A stretch of DNA of 64,000 nucleotides from Sphingobacteriaceae bacterium GW460-11-11-14-LB5 (GTDB lineage Bacteria > Bacteroidota > Bacteroidia > Sphingobacteriales > Sphingobacteriaceae), in NCBI GenBank assembly GCA_002151545.1, contig CP021237.1:3100001-3164000 (forward strand), read 5' to 3'. A model generated the notes under the pieces. The model ran no database searches and had not been told where the DNA came from. It saw only the letters and a program-made list of their open reading frames with translations. Of the stretch, positions 53,201-61,423 are shown piece after piece. A program made the translations under genes and the position numbers. Within the stretch, counting starts at the first letter, position 1; the number at the start of each line of letters is the position of its first letter.

Positions 53201-53941
53201 ATGCAAGAAAGTTTTATCCTCTTTTACTGTTTACTTTTTATTGTAGCCTTTTTATATGCTTCAGTTGGGCATGGAGGCGCAAGCGGTTACCTCGCACTGA
53301 TGGCTATTTTCGCCATTTCGCCTGCCGTAATGAAACCTACGGCACTATTGCTTAACCTGTTTGTTTCTTCCACCTCTTTTATCCAGTTTTACCGCGGTGG
53401 CCATTTTAAATGGAAAACTTTTTGGCCTTTTGCGCTCGCTTCCATCCCGCTCTCTTTTGTTGGTGGTATGATGGCCATTGAAAGTTCCATTTATAAAAAG
53501 ATTTTGGGTGTACTTTTACTCATTCCGGTGATCCGTTTTTTCTTCTTTAAAAATACCGATCCGAAAGATTTCAAACCATCAAACATTCCGTTATCATTGC
53601 TTATTGGGGGGATTATCGGTTTACTTTCGGGCATGATTGGCATCGGAGGCGGGATTATCCTTTCTCCTATCCTGTTACTTTTAAAGTGGACGGATCAAAA
53701 ACAAACTGCAGCCATTAGCGCGGCCTTTATTTTTGTTAATTCGGTTGCCGGTTTAGGCGGACAGTTGATTAAAGGTTTCGAATTTAACAGCCACATGCTC
53801 GCTTATGTTGGGGTAGCTTTCGCTGGAGGCATTTGTGGTGCTTATTTTGGTGCCTTAAAATTTCCGCAAACTGTTTTAAAAAATGTACTGGCCTGCGTAT
53901 TGGCGCTGGCCGCTTATAAATTACTATTTACACATGCATAA
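53201..53941 (+). CDS. TauE/SafE-family membrane permease
   Basis: This 246-residue integral membrane protein, with about seven or eight helices, is from the family linked to sulfite or other small anion export. The twin family motifs are YASVGHGGASGYLALMA near the N-terminus and SGMIGIGGGIILSPILLLL in the middle. It begins 3 bases after moeA, inside the cofactor operon. It might export sulfite or another anion, or take part in molybdate or sulfur balance; the family cannot decide. Confidence 0.88.
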   Translation: MQESFILFYCLLFIVAFLYASVGHGGASGYLALMAIFAISPAVMKPTALLLNLFVSSTSFIQFYRGGHFKWKTFWPFALASIPLSFVGGMMAIESSIYKKILGVLLLIPVIRFFFFKNTDPKDFKPSNIPLSLLIGGIIGLLSGMIGIGGGIILSPILLLLKWTDQKQTAAISAAFIFVNSVAGLGGQLIKGFEFNSHMLAYVGVAFAGGICGAYFGALKFPQTVLKNVLACVLALAAYKLLFTHA

Positions 53942-53942
53942 C

Positions 53943-54440
53943 ATGAAATATCTCATCATCGCCCTATTGTTTTTAAGTTTTGCTGCGCATGCTCAAGAAA
54001 GCAAGCAATTTGTAATTGAAGGAAAAGTTAAAACACCATTAACAATTACTTTGAACAATTTAAGCGCCTATAAATCCGTTAGTTTGGATAGTATGACGAT
54101 TTATAACCACCTGATGCAGCGCAAAAGCAGTATCAAAAACATTAAAGGTGTGCTTTTGAAAGATATTTTGGCCAAGGTAGAAATAGATGCGGCCTCGCCC
54201 AAAACATTAAGTGAATATTATCTGGTTTTTACCGCAACCGATAACTATAAAGTTGTGTACTCCTGGAACGAAATCTTTAATTCGCCTACGGGAAATCAAG
54301 TGTTGGTTTTAACCGGTTATGATGCCTTACCGGTAAAAGCGGAAAAGGGAAATATCGCCATTATTACGCCCAGCGATTTCGCAACAGGAAGAAGATTTGT
54401 AAAAGGATTGAGTAAAATCAGCATCTTACAGGTAAATTAG
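53943..54440 (+). CDS. secreted molybdopterin-binding-domain-like protein
   Basis: The product has about 165 residues. The signal peptide ends at AAHAQ. The mature part resembles the sulfite oxidase-type molybdopterin-binding fold in small form: GKVKTPLTITLNNL, then IKGVLLKDIL, YYLVFTATDNYKVVYSW and a closing SDFATGRRFVKGLSKISIL. The conserved cofactor-ligand cysteine of sulfite oxidases is not present, so it may bind cofactor weakly or only share the fold. The ATG at 53943 follows the permease stop directly. It may work with the TauE-like permease. Confidence 0.72.
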   Translation: MKYLIIALLFLSFAAHAQESKQFVIEGKVKTPLTITLNNLSAYKSVSLDSMTIYNHLMQRKSSIKNIKGVLLKDILAKVEIDAASPKTLSEYYLVFTATDNYKVVYSWNEIFNSPTGNQVLVLTGYDALPVKAEKGNIAIITPSDFATGRRFVKGLSKISILQVN

Positions 54441-54444
54441 CAGC

Positions 54445-54678
54445 ATGAAAATTGAAATGATCAGTTTTGGCAAGATCGCCGAGTTTATCAATAATCAAAA
54501 AATTGATATTGCTGGTATTGCCGATACCGATGCCTTTAAACAATATATCGAGAATGAGTTTCCTGCTTTAAAAAGCATGAAATATAAACTTGCCCTGAAC
54601 AAAAATATCGTTCAGGAAAACACCGAAATTACCAACAACGCCACAATAGCAATAATGCCTCCTTTTTCCGGAGGATAA
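54445..54678 (+). CDS. moaD: molybdopterin synthase small subunit MoaD
   Basis: This ubiquitin-like sulfur carrier has 77 residues and ends in the required Gly-Gly (IAIMPPFSGG). The C-terminal glycine is adenylylated by MoeB and turned into a thiocarboxylate, which donates sulfur in the MoaD-MoaE synthase. It lies 4 bases after its upstream neighbour and 5 before moeB. Confidence 0.9.
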   Translation: MKIEMISFGKIAEFINNQKIDIAGIADTDAFKQYIENEFPALKSMKYKLALNKNIVQENTEITNNATIAIMPPFSGG

Positions 54679-54683
54679 ACGAT

Positions 54684-55790
54684 ATGAGTGCAGAGCGATA
54701 CAACAGGCAGATTATCCTTAAGGGATTTGGGGAGGAAGCACAGCAAAAGCTTTTAAGGGCTAAAGTACTGGTAATTGGTGCCGGTGGCTTGGGCTGTCCT
54801 GCGTTGCAATACCTGGCTGCAGCCGGCATTGGCCATATTGGTATTGTTGATGATGATACCATCTCACTATCCAATTTACACCGACAGATTCTTTTTACAA
54901 CAGCCGATATCGGAAAGCTGAAAGTAGAGGTTGCCGCGAAGCGCCTGCAGGAGATGAATACCCAGATCGGAATCATTCGTCACCCCATACGCTTGCAGAA
55001 AAATAATATCCTCGATATTGTATCCAGATATGATTACATATTGGATGGTACAGATAATTTCGAATCCAGGTACCTGATTAACGATGCCTGCGCACTGCTG
55101 AACAAGCCCCTTATATTTGCCGCAGTTTCGGGTTTTGAAGGTCAGTTAGCCATATTTAATGCTCCCGATCATCTAACACCCAGCACCAATTACCGCGATC
55201 TCTTTCCCATTCCACCCGATAAAGGAGAAGTAGCCAATTGTGCCGAAAATGGTATTATTGGTGTATTACCGGGCATATTGGGCACCATGGCAGCTGCAGA
55301 AACCATTAAACTGATTGCCAAAATCGGCCAGGCCTTAACCAATAAAATATTAAGTTATAATTTACTTACACAAGAACAATATACCATCAATATTAGTCAC
55401 GGAGGCGGTTATACCCTACCCAAAACTGTTGATGAATTTTTAAATATGGATTATCAGGATACGAGCGAAGGACCACAGGGATATATAGAAATTGATGCCG
55501 GCGAGCTGGTTAAACTACAACAATTAGAATCGACGATTTTAATCGATGTACGCGAAAGGCACGAAGTACCAATACTGGATAAACAAATTTTTACACAGGT
55601 ACCAATGTCGGAATTCGGAGCCTTTATGAGTAAAGAGTTTTATCAAAAACATGTGGTTTTAATCTGCCAGCATGGAATCAGAAGTGTAGCCGCAGCAGAA
55701 GCCATGCAGGAAAAATATGGCGATGCCAAAAAGATTTACAGTTTAAAAGGTGGTATTGTAAAATGTAGAGATCATTTTCTCAGACCCTAA
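54684..55790 (+). CDS. moeB: MoeB/ThiF-type adenylyltransferase with C-terminal rhodanese domain
   Basis: This enzyme activates the MoaD C-terminus with ATP. The N-terminal E1-like domain has VLVIGAGGLGCPALQYLAAA at residues 28-47, DDDTISLSNLHRQILF, and DGTDNFESRYLIND. The C-terminal rhodanese domain has LICQHGIRSVAAAEAM with Cys328 as the likely sulfur-carrying residue, so the protein can both activate and sulfurate. The usual CxxC zinc pair after the crossover is missing: YRDLFP is found where CYRCLFP is normal. The 368 residues are near the length of other fusions. A strong GGAGG site lies upstream. Confidence 0.91.
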   Translation: MSAERYNRQIILKGFGEEAQQKLLRAKVLVIGAGGLGCPALQYLAAAGIGHIGIVDDDTISLSNLHRQILFTTADIGKLKVEVAAKRLQEMNTQIGIIRHPIRLQKNNILDIVSRYDYILDGTDNFESRYLINDACALLNKPLIFAAVSGFEGQLAIFNAPDHLTPSTNYRDLFPIPPDKGEVANCAENGIIGVLPGILGTMAAAETIKLIAKIGQALTNKILSYNLLTQEQYTINISHGGGYTLPKTVDEFLNMDYQDTSEGPQGYIEIDAGELVKLQQLESTILIDVRERHEVPILDKQIFTQVPMSEFGAFMSKEFYQKHVVLICQHGIRSVAAAEAMQEKYGDAKKIYSLKGGIVKCRDHFLRP

Positions 55791-55791
55791 C

Positions 55792-56235
55792 ATGAGCGAA
55801 AAAAAGATAAAGAACATATTTGTAAATGGCCCGATAGCACCCGCTTTTATTGCCGATAGCATTGCCAAACACAGCAGCAAAACCGCTATTGGTGGCCATA
55901 GCATTTTTATGGGTCAGGTGAGAAAAGATGAAATTGAGGGTAAATTTGTTGCAGCGATAGATTATACCGCATATGAAGACCTTGCGCTCGAAAAAATGCA
56001 TCAGATCAGGGAAGAGGTTTTCGAAAAATATCCATTAAACTGCATGCACATTTATCATAGCCTGGGCAGGGTTAAAACCGGTGAGATCTGTCTCTTTGTT
56101 TTTACCTCATCAGCCCATCGTAAACCCGCAATAGCCGCTTGCAGCGAAGTAGTAGACCGGCTAAAAGCAGAATTACCCATCTGGGGAAAAGAAATATTCG
56201 AAGACGAAACCCATCAGTGGAAAGAAAATAGTTAA
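55792..56235 (+). CDS. moaE: molybdopterin synthase catalytic subunit MoaE
   Basis: This subunit converts precursor Z (cPMP) to molybdopterin with MoaD thiocarboxylate. The motifs are GGHSIFMGQVRKDE, YTAYEDLALEKM and the catalytic-lysine region HRKPAIAACSEVVDRLKAEL followed by PIWGKE. The 147 residues are normal. It begins 1 base after moeB. Confidence 0.94.
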   Translation: MSEKKIKNIFVNGPIAPAFIADSIAKHSSKTAIGGHSIFMGQVRKDEIEGKFVAAIDYTAYEDLALEKMHQIREEVFEKYPLNCMHIYHSLGRVKTGEICLFVFTSSAHRKPAIAACSEVVDRLKAELPIWGKEIFEDETHQWKENS

Positions 56236-56237
56236 AT

Positions 56238-57146
56238 ATGGTAAACATCACAAAAAAATCCAATACCCTAAGGATTGCCATTGCAACCGCAACCGTAAAG
56301 GTATCTAAGCAGGAAACCATCGATGCCGTTGAACAGCGCAAAATTCCCAAAGGCGATGTATTTGAATTTGCACGGGCTGCCGGATTATTTGGGGTAAAAA
56401 AAACCAGCGAGGTGATTCCAGATTGCCACCCGCTCCCCATAGAATATACCGCTATTACCTACGAAATTGTGGGTTTAACCATTATCATTACCGTTGAAGT
56501 ACATACCATTTACAAAACAGGTGTAGAAGTTGAAGCCATGCACGGTGCCTCCGTTACCGCCTTAACGATGTATGATATGTTAAAACCAATTGACAAAGGA
56601 GTTGAAATAGAAAATATTAGGTTATTAAAAAAATCGGGCGGAAAATCTGACCTTAAAAATGCCAGATTCCCCGAAATTAAAGCTGCTGTTGTGGTATGTT
56701 CAGATTCTATTTTCCAGAATAAAGCACAGGATAGCTCTGGTAAAGCGATTATTTCGAGATTGGCACAATGGGAAATTAACGCAACAAAATATGAAATTCT
56801 ACCCGACGAAATCAACCTCATCCGTGATAAAGCCAGCGAATTAAGTAAAGGTGGTTACCAGCTGATCATTTTTACCGGCGGAACCGGACTTTCGCCACGA
56901 GATGTAACCCCGGAAGCGATAGCGCCTTTAATTGACCGGAACATTGAAGGGATTATGGAAACTGCCCGCCGTTACGGACAGGAGCGCATGCCTTATGCCA
57001 TGCTTTCGCGCGGTGTAGCCGGTTTTATTGGAGAAACGCTGGTACTTACTTTCCCAGGATCGAAAAGTGGTGTAGAAGAAAGTATGGATGCCCTGTTCCC
57101 GCAGGTTTTACACTTGTTTAAGGTGATTAAGGGCGAAAAACATTAG
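56238..57146 (+). CDS. moaCB: bifunctional molybdenum cofactor protein MoaC-MoaB
   Basis: This is a fusion of cyclic pyranopterin monophosphate synthase (MoaC, about residues 1-140) and a molybdopterin adenylyltransferase-like domain (MoaB/Mog, about 145-302). The MoaC part has DCHPLPIEYTAI and GVEVEAMHGASVTALTMYDM. The MoaB part has VVVCSDSIFQNKAQDSSG and TGGTGLSPRDVTPEAI. Such fusions are common in Bacteroidota. It ends the cofactor operon, which with this gene holds every step from GTP to inserted molybdenum. Confidence 0.94.
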   Translation: MVNITKKSNTLRIAIATATVKVSKQETIDAVEQRKIPKGDVFEFARAAGLFGVKKTSEVIPDCHPLPIEYTAITYEIVGLTIIITVEVHTIYKTGVEVEAMHGASVTALTMYDMLKPIDKGVEIENIRLLKKSGGKSDLKNARFPEIKAAVVVCSDSIFQNKAQDSSGKAIISRLAQWEINATKYEILPDEINLIRDKASELSKGGYQLIIFTGGTGLSPRDVTPEAIAPLIDRNIEGIMETARRYGQERMPYAMLSRGVAGFIGETLVLTFPGSKSGVEESMDALFPQVLHLFKVIKGEKH

Positions 57147-57167
57147 ATTGAGTTAAATCGTCATTTC

Positions 57168-57593
57168 GTTAGTCGGGATTTGTAATCCCGTCTTAAAAAC
57201 CAAGGATTTATAATCCTTAAACACATAGATCAAAATGCGGATTACAAAGCCGCAGGGCGCTGGCCAAAACCACAGATCCTGACCAGCGCAAACCTTTCAT
57301 TATAAACCCGATAGCAGTGGATGCCGATTCTTCATCGGCTGGAACGAATAGCGGGACTACCTTGCCCCATGGCGTACTAACATTCATTTCCAAAACCTAA
57401 AAATTATTATCCTTCGACAAACTCAGGATGACCTCTCTTTTTTAATGCATACACTTTATTCGACCTTATCGTTAGTCGGGATTTGTAATCCCGTCTTAAG
57501 AACCAAGGATTTCTAATTCTTAAACACATAGATCAAAAAGGCGGATTACAAATCCGCAGGACGAAGGTCAGGATCTGTGATCCTGACCAGCAC
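57168..57593. repeat. two 123-bp direct copies of a palindrome-rich intergenic repeat
   Basis: Copies lie at 57168-57290 and 57471-57593. Each starts GTTAGTCGGGATTTGTAATC and contains several short inverted stems (GGATTTGTAATCC, GGATTACAAATCC, GGTCAGGATC...GATCCTGACC). The spacer holds a second repeat-like stretch (ccgatagcagtggatgccga) and ccttcgacaaactcaggatg, both of the kind scattered in such genomes. No gene is seen in the whole 57147-57824 gap apart from the promoter at its end. Confidence 0.85.
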
Positions 57594-57791
57594 ACTACTC
57601 CATAAACATTGTTTAAAGATTTCTCCACTGCGGTCGAAATGACGACTGATTTTTAGAATCTGTCAGTAGTAACTTGTTTGGAATCGTAATGCCTCAGCAA
57701 TAGCTTTATTTTGCATTAAGATTTCCGCCTACGCGGAAAAGACGAATTCACAATCATCAACAAGATTAAATCTAAACAGCAAAAATGTTTT

Positions 57792-57820
57792 TTGTGATAA
57801 AAAATTAAGTCCTATTTTTG
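57792..57820 (+). promoter_or_regulatory. Bacteroidota-type promoter, TTG-N18-TATTTTTG
   Basis: TTG at 57792-57794 and TATTTTTG at 57813-57820, 18 bases apart, match the -33/-7 consensus exactly. The ATG at 57825 begins 4 bases after the -7 box, so the transcript is probably leaderless. Confidence 0.8.
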
Positions 57821-57824
57821 CGGC

Positions 57825-58166
57825 ATGTCGTCTAAATATAAGATTTTATACTTTTTCCAAAATTCTGATACCGCTATACTAGAAATTCAGCGTCTTGGTC
57901 TGCCCGACAATGCAGATGCAGAGGCAACCTACCACTGGCTTTACTTTGATAAAATTACAGGATCGTTGGTTAAATTATGGTTCAGGTCGATGGATTCTTC
58001 TACCGAAATTGAAGAACGTTATTTTGAGCAAGGTTATCTTAAATTCAATAAAACAGAGGCTACCTATATAGAAAAACACAATTCTTCTCAACAAAAGCTC
58101 AATAATATGGGCAATAGAGCTATTGGAGAGGATATAAGTGTTTTATTGGAAAATTATCTGAAATAA
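57825..58166 (+). CDS. unknown soluble protein, 113 residues
   Basis: I do not recognise this protein. It is mixed alpha/beta with no signal peptide, membrane segment or cysteine (YKILYFFQNSDTAILEIQRL, YFDKITGSLVKLWFRSMD). Its strong promoter overlaps the start codon region, so it is likely expressed from a leaderless mRNA. It converges on the next gene with a 1-base gap. Confidence 0.65.
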   Translation: MSSKYKILYFFQNSDTAILEIQRLGLPDNADAEATYHWLYFDKITGSLVKLWFRSMDSSTEIEERYFEQGYLKFNKTEATYIEKHNSSQQKLNNMGNRAIGEDISVLLENYLK

Positions 58167-58167
58167 T

Positions 58168-58839
58168 TCAGGCCATTTCCGGCAGCTCTGATTCTAAACC
58201 AACTTTACTTAAAGGATAACGGGAGGCATAGAAATCCTGAAGCGACTGGCAGAAATCCGGATACCATTCTTGCTTTTGCATGCTTTCTAAAAGTTGCGCA
58301 CAGGCCAGTACATCGGCATCGGCCTGATGCAATGCATGAGCAACAAAATTAACCACATCCCAAATGCCTTCCATCATAAAAAACCGAAAGGTAGACAGGA
58401 TTGCAGACCATTGCACTTTTTTAGCCTGCAATAAAAAGAACCGCGAAACAGGACTGCATAAACGTTTAAAAGCCATGTAATCCTCTTCTGCACCCTCGAG
58501 ATTCAAAAGGCCGTCACTATAGGGTAGATTTACAATTTCTGCCGCAATTTTATCACGGCCATGGAAATAAACACTCCCTGCACAGATAGAAGATATCGAT
58601 ATCAGTGCTAAATGATCGTAGATTTCGGGATGCATTTTCAACTTGCCATTGCGTACAAACACCAGTCCGCCTTTTTTGGCAGCGCCAGCTTGTGTATTCA
58701 TAGCTGATAAACTTAAGAGTTCAAACTCGCCAGCAAAATTAAGTGCTGCTACAAACTGTGCTGCAGCCATAAAAGTACCCCGATCAAGCGGTTTATTGTT
58801 GATAACAGGTTTCTGAATTGAAAAAATAGAAAGTTGCAA
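58168..58839 (-). CDS. unknown protein, about 200-223 residues
   Basis: I do not recognise this protein. It is soluble, with several cysteines and no known motif (VQWSAILSTFRFFMMEGIWD, ADADVLACAQLLESMQKQEW). The longest form starts at a TTG at 58839. A TATTTTTG box overlaps that TTG (minus strand of 58844-58837), which would place the transcript start downstream and favour the ATG at 58770. The longer N-terminus does, however, read like protein sequence, so the start is unresolved. Confidence 0.6.
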   Translation of the reverse strand: MQLSIFSIQKPVINNKPLDRGTFMAAAQFVAALNFAGEFELLSLSAMNTQAGAAKKGGLVFVRNGKLKMHPEIYDHLALISISSICAGSVYFHGRDKIAAEIVNLPYSDGLLNLEGAEEDYMAFKRLCSPVSRFFLLQAKKVQWSAILSTFRFFMMEGIWDVVNFVAHALHQADADVLACAQLLESMQKQEWYPDFCQSLQDFYASRYPLSKVGLESELPEMA

Positions 58840-59036
58840 AAATATTTAATTTGTTTGGTTCCGGCCGATTGTATCGACATTAGCAAAAATAAAAATCCAA
58901 TCCAGAAAACAATGATGTTGATCGCGGGTAAAGCGAGTCAGAATGGTAATCAACTAGAAATGAGAAGGAAATTTTTTCAACCTTTTTGTTCATTAAATGG
59001 TATACTCGTTTTCGATGGTATTTAAAACATGCGGGC

Positions 59037-59063
59037 AAAAAAAAAGCAGGACTAAATCCTGCT
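59037..59063 (-). terminator. intrinsic terminator of the cold shock gene
   Basis: The stem AGCAGGA / TCCTGCT with a 5-base loop is followed on the minus strand by a long T-run (the A tract at 59037-59044). It lies 21 bp after the cold shock stop codon. Confidence 0.88.
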
Positions 59064-59084
59064 CAAAATCTTTTTGGGAAAGAA

Positions 59085-59273
59085 TTAAACAACTCTTACT
59101 TTCACTGCATTAAGGCCTTTTTTGCCTTCTTGAACTTCGTATTCAACTGTATCATTTTCTCTGATTTCGTCAATCAGGCCTGATGCATGCACAAAAATCT
59201 CAGATCCGCTTTCTTCTTTAATAAAGCCAAAGCCTTTTTCTGAGTTAAAAAATTTTACTGTTCCGTTTTTCAT
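59085..59273 (-). CDS. cold shock protein (CspA family)
   Basis: This 62-residue single-stranded nucleic acid-binding protein has an OB fold. The RNA-binding motifs are GFGFIK (RNP1-like) and IFVHAS (RNP2-like). It acts as an RNA chaperone. The ATG at 59273 fits the family start (MKNGTVKFFN); an earlier start at 59303 would fall on the promoter. It is a single-gene unit with its own promoter and terminator. Confidence 0.95.
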   Translation of the reverse strand: MKNGTVKFFNSEKGFGFIKEESGSEIFVHASGLIDEIRENDTVEYEVQEGKKGLNAVKVRVV

Positions 59274-59300
59274 TATACTGGATGTTTTTAAATTAAAAAC

Positions 59301-59329
59301 CAAAAATAGGATTAAAACCGAAAAACCAA
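59301..59329 (-). promoter_or_regulatory. Bacteroidota-type promoter of the cold shock gene
   Basis: On the minus strand, TTG (59329-59327), 18 bases, then TATTTTTG (59308-59301). This exactly matches the -33/-7 consensus and gives a leader of about 25 bases before the ATG at 59273. Confidence 0.85.
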
Positions 59330-59437
59330 AATTACTGGCAAATAAAATTGCTAATTATGCACAAAAAGATTTACAACTGTAAAGATTACGGCGGCCATTT
59401 TACAGTCTGAAATATTAAGCACGATGTTGATGAGGGG

Positions 59438-59728
59438 TTAAAAAGATTTTCCCTGCGTAATGGAAGAATACCAATTAATAGGATGCGACCTTAAATTCAT
59501 GCCATCACTCTCAATATGATACAAGATAATGGGCATACTAAAATCGACAAAACGCTCTACCTGTCTGGACAGTTTACCGAGAAAATCCATACTCGATATA
59601 CCCTCTTTTAAATGAACGTAAATTACACTGCCTGTTTTAAACTCAAAGCGTTCTACCACTCCTGGCCACTCTGCTTTTATCCTGGTGAGGAAAGCTTTGA
59701 TTTTGGTTTCTTCTTTTAGATTTTCCAT
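59438..59728 (-). CDS. unknown small protein, 96 residues
   Basis: I do not recognise this protein. It is soluble, with a mixed fold (IKAFLTRIKAEWPGVVERFE, FKTGSVIYVHLKEGISSMDF). It has no signal peptide or cysteine. It stands alone upstream of the cold shock gene with about 110 bp between its stop and that gene's promoter. The ATG at 59728 is the first Met. Confidence 0.5.
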   Translation of the reverse strand: MENLKEETKIKAFLTRIKAEWPGVVERFEFKTGSVIYVHLKEGISSMDFLGKLSRQVERFVDFSMPIILYHIESDGMNLRSHPINWYSSITQGKSF

Positions 59729-59871
59729 AAGCTTATCAGGTTTTTTAATATATGCTAATTTAAAAAATTATTCCAAATAAGATTAATTGTAACAGTACCT
59801 ATACAATTAGAAAGTAAACTAATGATGATGTCGAAGGCAGTAAAGAATCTTTAATTAAAGTGCTAAGATGG

Positions 59872-60120
59872 GCTAAAGCATTTAGATTTTCAATCAAGTT
59901 GGGAATGACGATATATTCTCTTCGTCATTCCCGCGCAGGCGGGAATCTTAATACCACATACAAAAAGACAAACGCGCTAAAGCATTAAGATTCCCAATCA
60001 AGTTGGGAATGACGATATATCCCCGTTACGTCATTCCCGCGCAGGCGGGAATCTTAATACCACATACAAAAGGACAAACCCGCTAACGCTTAAGATTCCC
60101 AGTCGAGCTGGGAATGACGC
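59872..60120. repeat. tandem repeat, two full copies and one partial of a 104-106 bp palindromic unit
   Basis: Copy A is 59872-59975, copy B 59976-60081, partial copy C 60082-60120. Each full copy holds a stem around GATTCCCAATCAAGTTGGGA and the stem ATTCCCGCGCAGGCGGGAAT. The array ends where the AraC remnant begins. No reading frame of note is present. Confidence 0.9.
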
Positions 60121-60303
60121 CACCTGTTACTTAGCCGAAACAACTTCTATATTATCAGCGATGTGATGATGAAAAGTGAAGATGTTTTGATGACAGAGGT
60201 TATGTACAGGATCGGTATTCAAACACAATCATACTTTACAAAAGCCTTTAAGAAAGAGTTCGGCGTAACGCCAACCGGCTACATGCAGAACCTAAAACCT
60301 TAA
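60118..60303 (+). pseudogene. remnant of an AraC-family regulator (C-terminal HTH only)
   Basis: The open stretch ends in the second helix-turn-helix of an AraC-type DNA-binding domain: VMYRIGIQTQSYFTKAFKKE, then FGVTPTGYMQNLK, then the stop at 60301. A stop codon lies upstream at 60115, inside the palindromic repeat, so only about 60 residues of a normally 250-300 residue protein remain. The rest was probably lost when the repeats expanded or by deletion. A good terminator follows, as it would for the original gene. Confidence 0.8.
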
Positions 60304-60317
60304 GGATGGATTAAATT

Positions 60318-60349
60318 AAAAAAGCCCTTCAATCCTGAGAGGGCTTTTT
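60318..60349 (+). terminator. intrinsic terminator after the AraC remnant
   Basis: The arms AAAAAAGCCCT and AGGGCTTTTT enclose an 11-base loop, followed by T residues. It probably belonged to the lost AraC-type gene; it can also act in the other direction. Confidence 0.85.
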
Positions 60350-60500
60350 CATAGTCGTCTATCCCTATAAGTAGGAATCCAAAACTAATTAATGTGTTTA
60401 ATATTTTTAGGGGTTGAATAAACTGAACAGAAAAATTTTTCAGCTTAATTCATCCTTGTTTTTTGTGCTTCACATGCCTTTAAACGGCCATAACGAACTA

Positions 60501-61391
60501 TTACTCCACTCCCTTTGCATTCACGGGAATAACATACAGTGATTTTGAAGCCGTGATAAAAAGCATGTTTTTGTCTTTTCCACCAAAACAAATGTTACCA
60601 CACCACTCTTCGGGTATATCAATATGGCCAATTTTTTCGCCTGTAGGCTTGTAAATATTCACTCCTTTTCCGGTCACATAAATATTTCCCTTACTGTCTA
60701 AAGTCATCCCGTCAGAATGCTGATTAAGGATTAGTTGCCTGTCTGTTAATTTAGCATCGGTACCAATATGATAACGGTAGGTTTTATTCGCCCCCATATC
60801 GGCCACATATAAAAATTTACCATCTGGCGTACCCACAATACCGTTAGGTTTAACCACATCATCGGCAACCACGATGGCTTCTTTTTTCCCTTTTGGAAGG
60901 TAATACACTTTTTGACCTTCAATTTCGGGCGATTTTCTTGTCCAGTAGTCGCGTTGGTAATAAGGATCTGTAAAATAAATGCCTCCCTTGGCATCCAACC
61001 AGATATCGTTCGGTCCGTTCACCTTTTTGCCCTCATAGTCGCTGAAGAGCACTTTTATTTTTTTATTTTTATCAATAGACCAGATCTGGTTATGCTCGTC
61101 AGCACAAACAATGAGGTTGCCCTTTTTATCGAAATAAGTTCCGTTTGCCCTACCCGATTTATCCATATACAGGCTCAGTTTTCCATCAATACCATATTTC
61201 CAGATCTTATCATTAGGCTGGTCAGTAAAAAAAACATTCCCTTGTTTATCAACCGAAGCACCTTCTGTAAACTTAAACTGTGCAGAAATCACCTTTAAAC
61301 TATCCTGAACAAAAAGGTTATCGCCTGCATTTTGTGCAAAAGCACTAACGCCAAAGGCAGAAAATGCCAAAAAGAAGAAGTATTTTTTCAT
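60501..61391 (-). CDS. SMP-30/gluconolactonase-family beta-propeller, secreted
   Basis: This 296-residue six-bladed beta-propeller is of the SMP-30/Gluconolactonase/LRE family and has a signal peptide ending at SAFAQ. The repeats are clear: FTEGASVDKQGNVFFTDQPN, VNGPNDIWLDAKGGIYFTDP, VKPNGIVGTPDGKFLYVAD, GMTLDSKGNIYVTG. The acidic and Asn residues that bind the metal in the family (the Glu of FTEG, the Asn of GPND and KPNG, and the Asp of HSDGM) are present. It may open a sugar lactone in the periplasm. It is a single gene, with no partner in view. Confidence 0.88.
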   Translation of the reverse strand: MKKYFFFLAFSAFGVSAFAQNAGDNLFVQDSLKVISAQFKFTEGASVDKQGNVFFTDQPNDKIWKYGIDGKLSLYMDKSGRANGTYFDKKGNLIVCADEHNQIWSIDKNKKIKVLFSDYEGKKVNGPNDIWLDAKGGIYFTDPYYQRDYWTRKSPEIEGQKVYYLPKGKKEAIVVADDVVKPNGIVGTPDGKFLYVADMGANKTYRYHIGTDAKLTDRQLILNQHSDGMTLDSKGNIYVTGKGVNIYKPTGEKIGHIDIPEEWCGNICFGGKDKNMLFITASKSLYVIPVNAKGVE

Positions 61392-61423
61392 TTGTATTTT
61401 TTAATATATAATCGGTGTTTGCT

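Noticed and set aside
58834..59025. 63-codon plus-strand frame as a gene
   Set aside because: It has no family likeness or ribosome site and lies across the promoter region of the unknown minus-strand gene.
59872..60120. Palindromic tandem copies as a CRISPR array or attachment site
   Set aside because: The sequence between stems is also repeated from copy to copy, and no integrase is near.
60912..61298. 128-codon plus-strand frame opposite the SMP-30 gene
   Set aside because: It is a shadow of the beta-propeller repeats; no ribosome site or family likeness.
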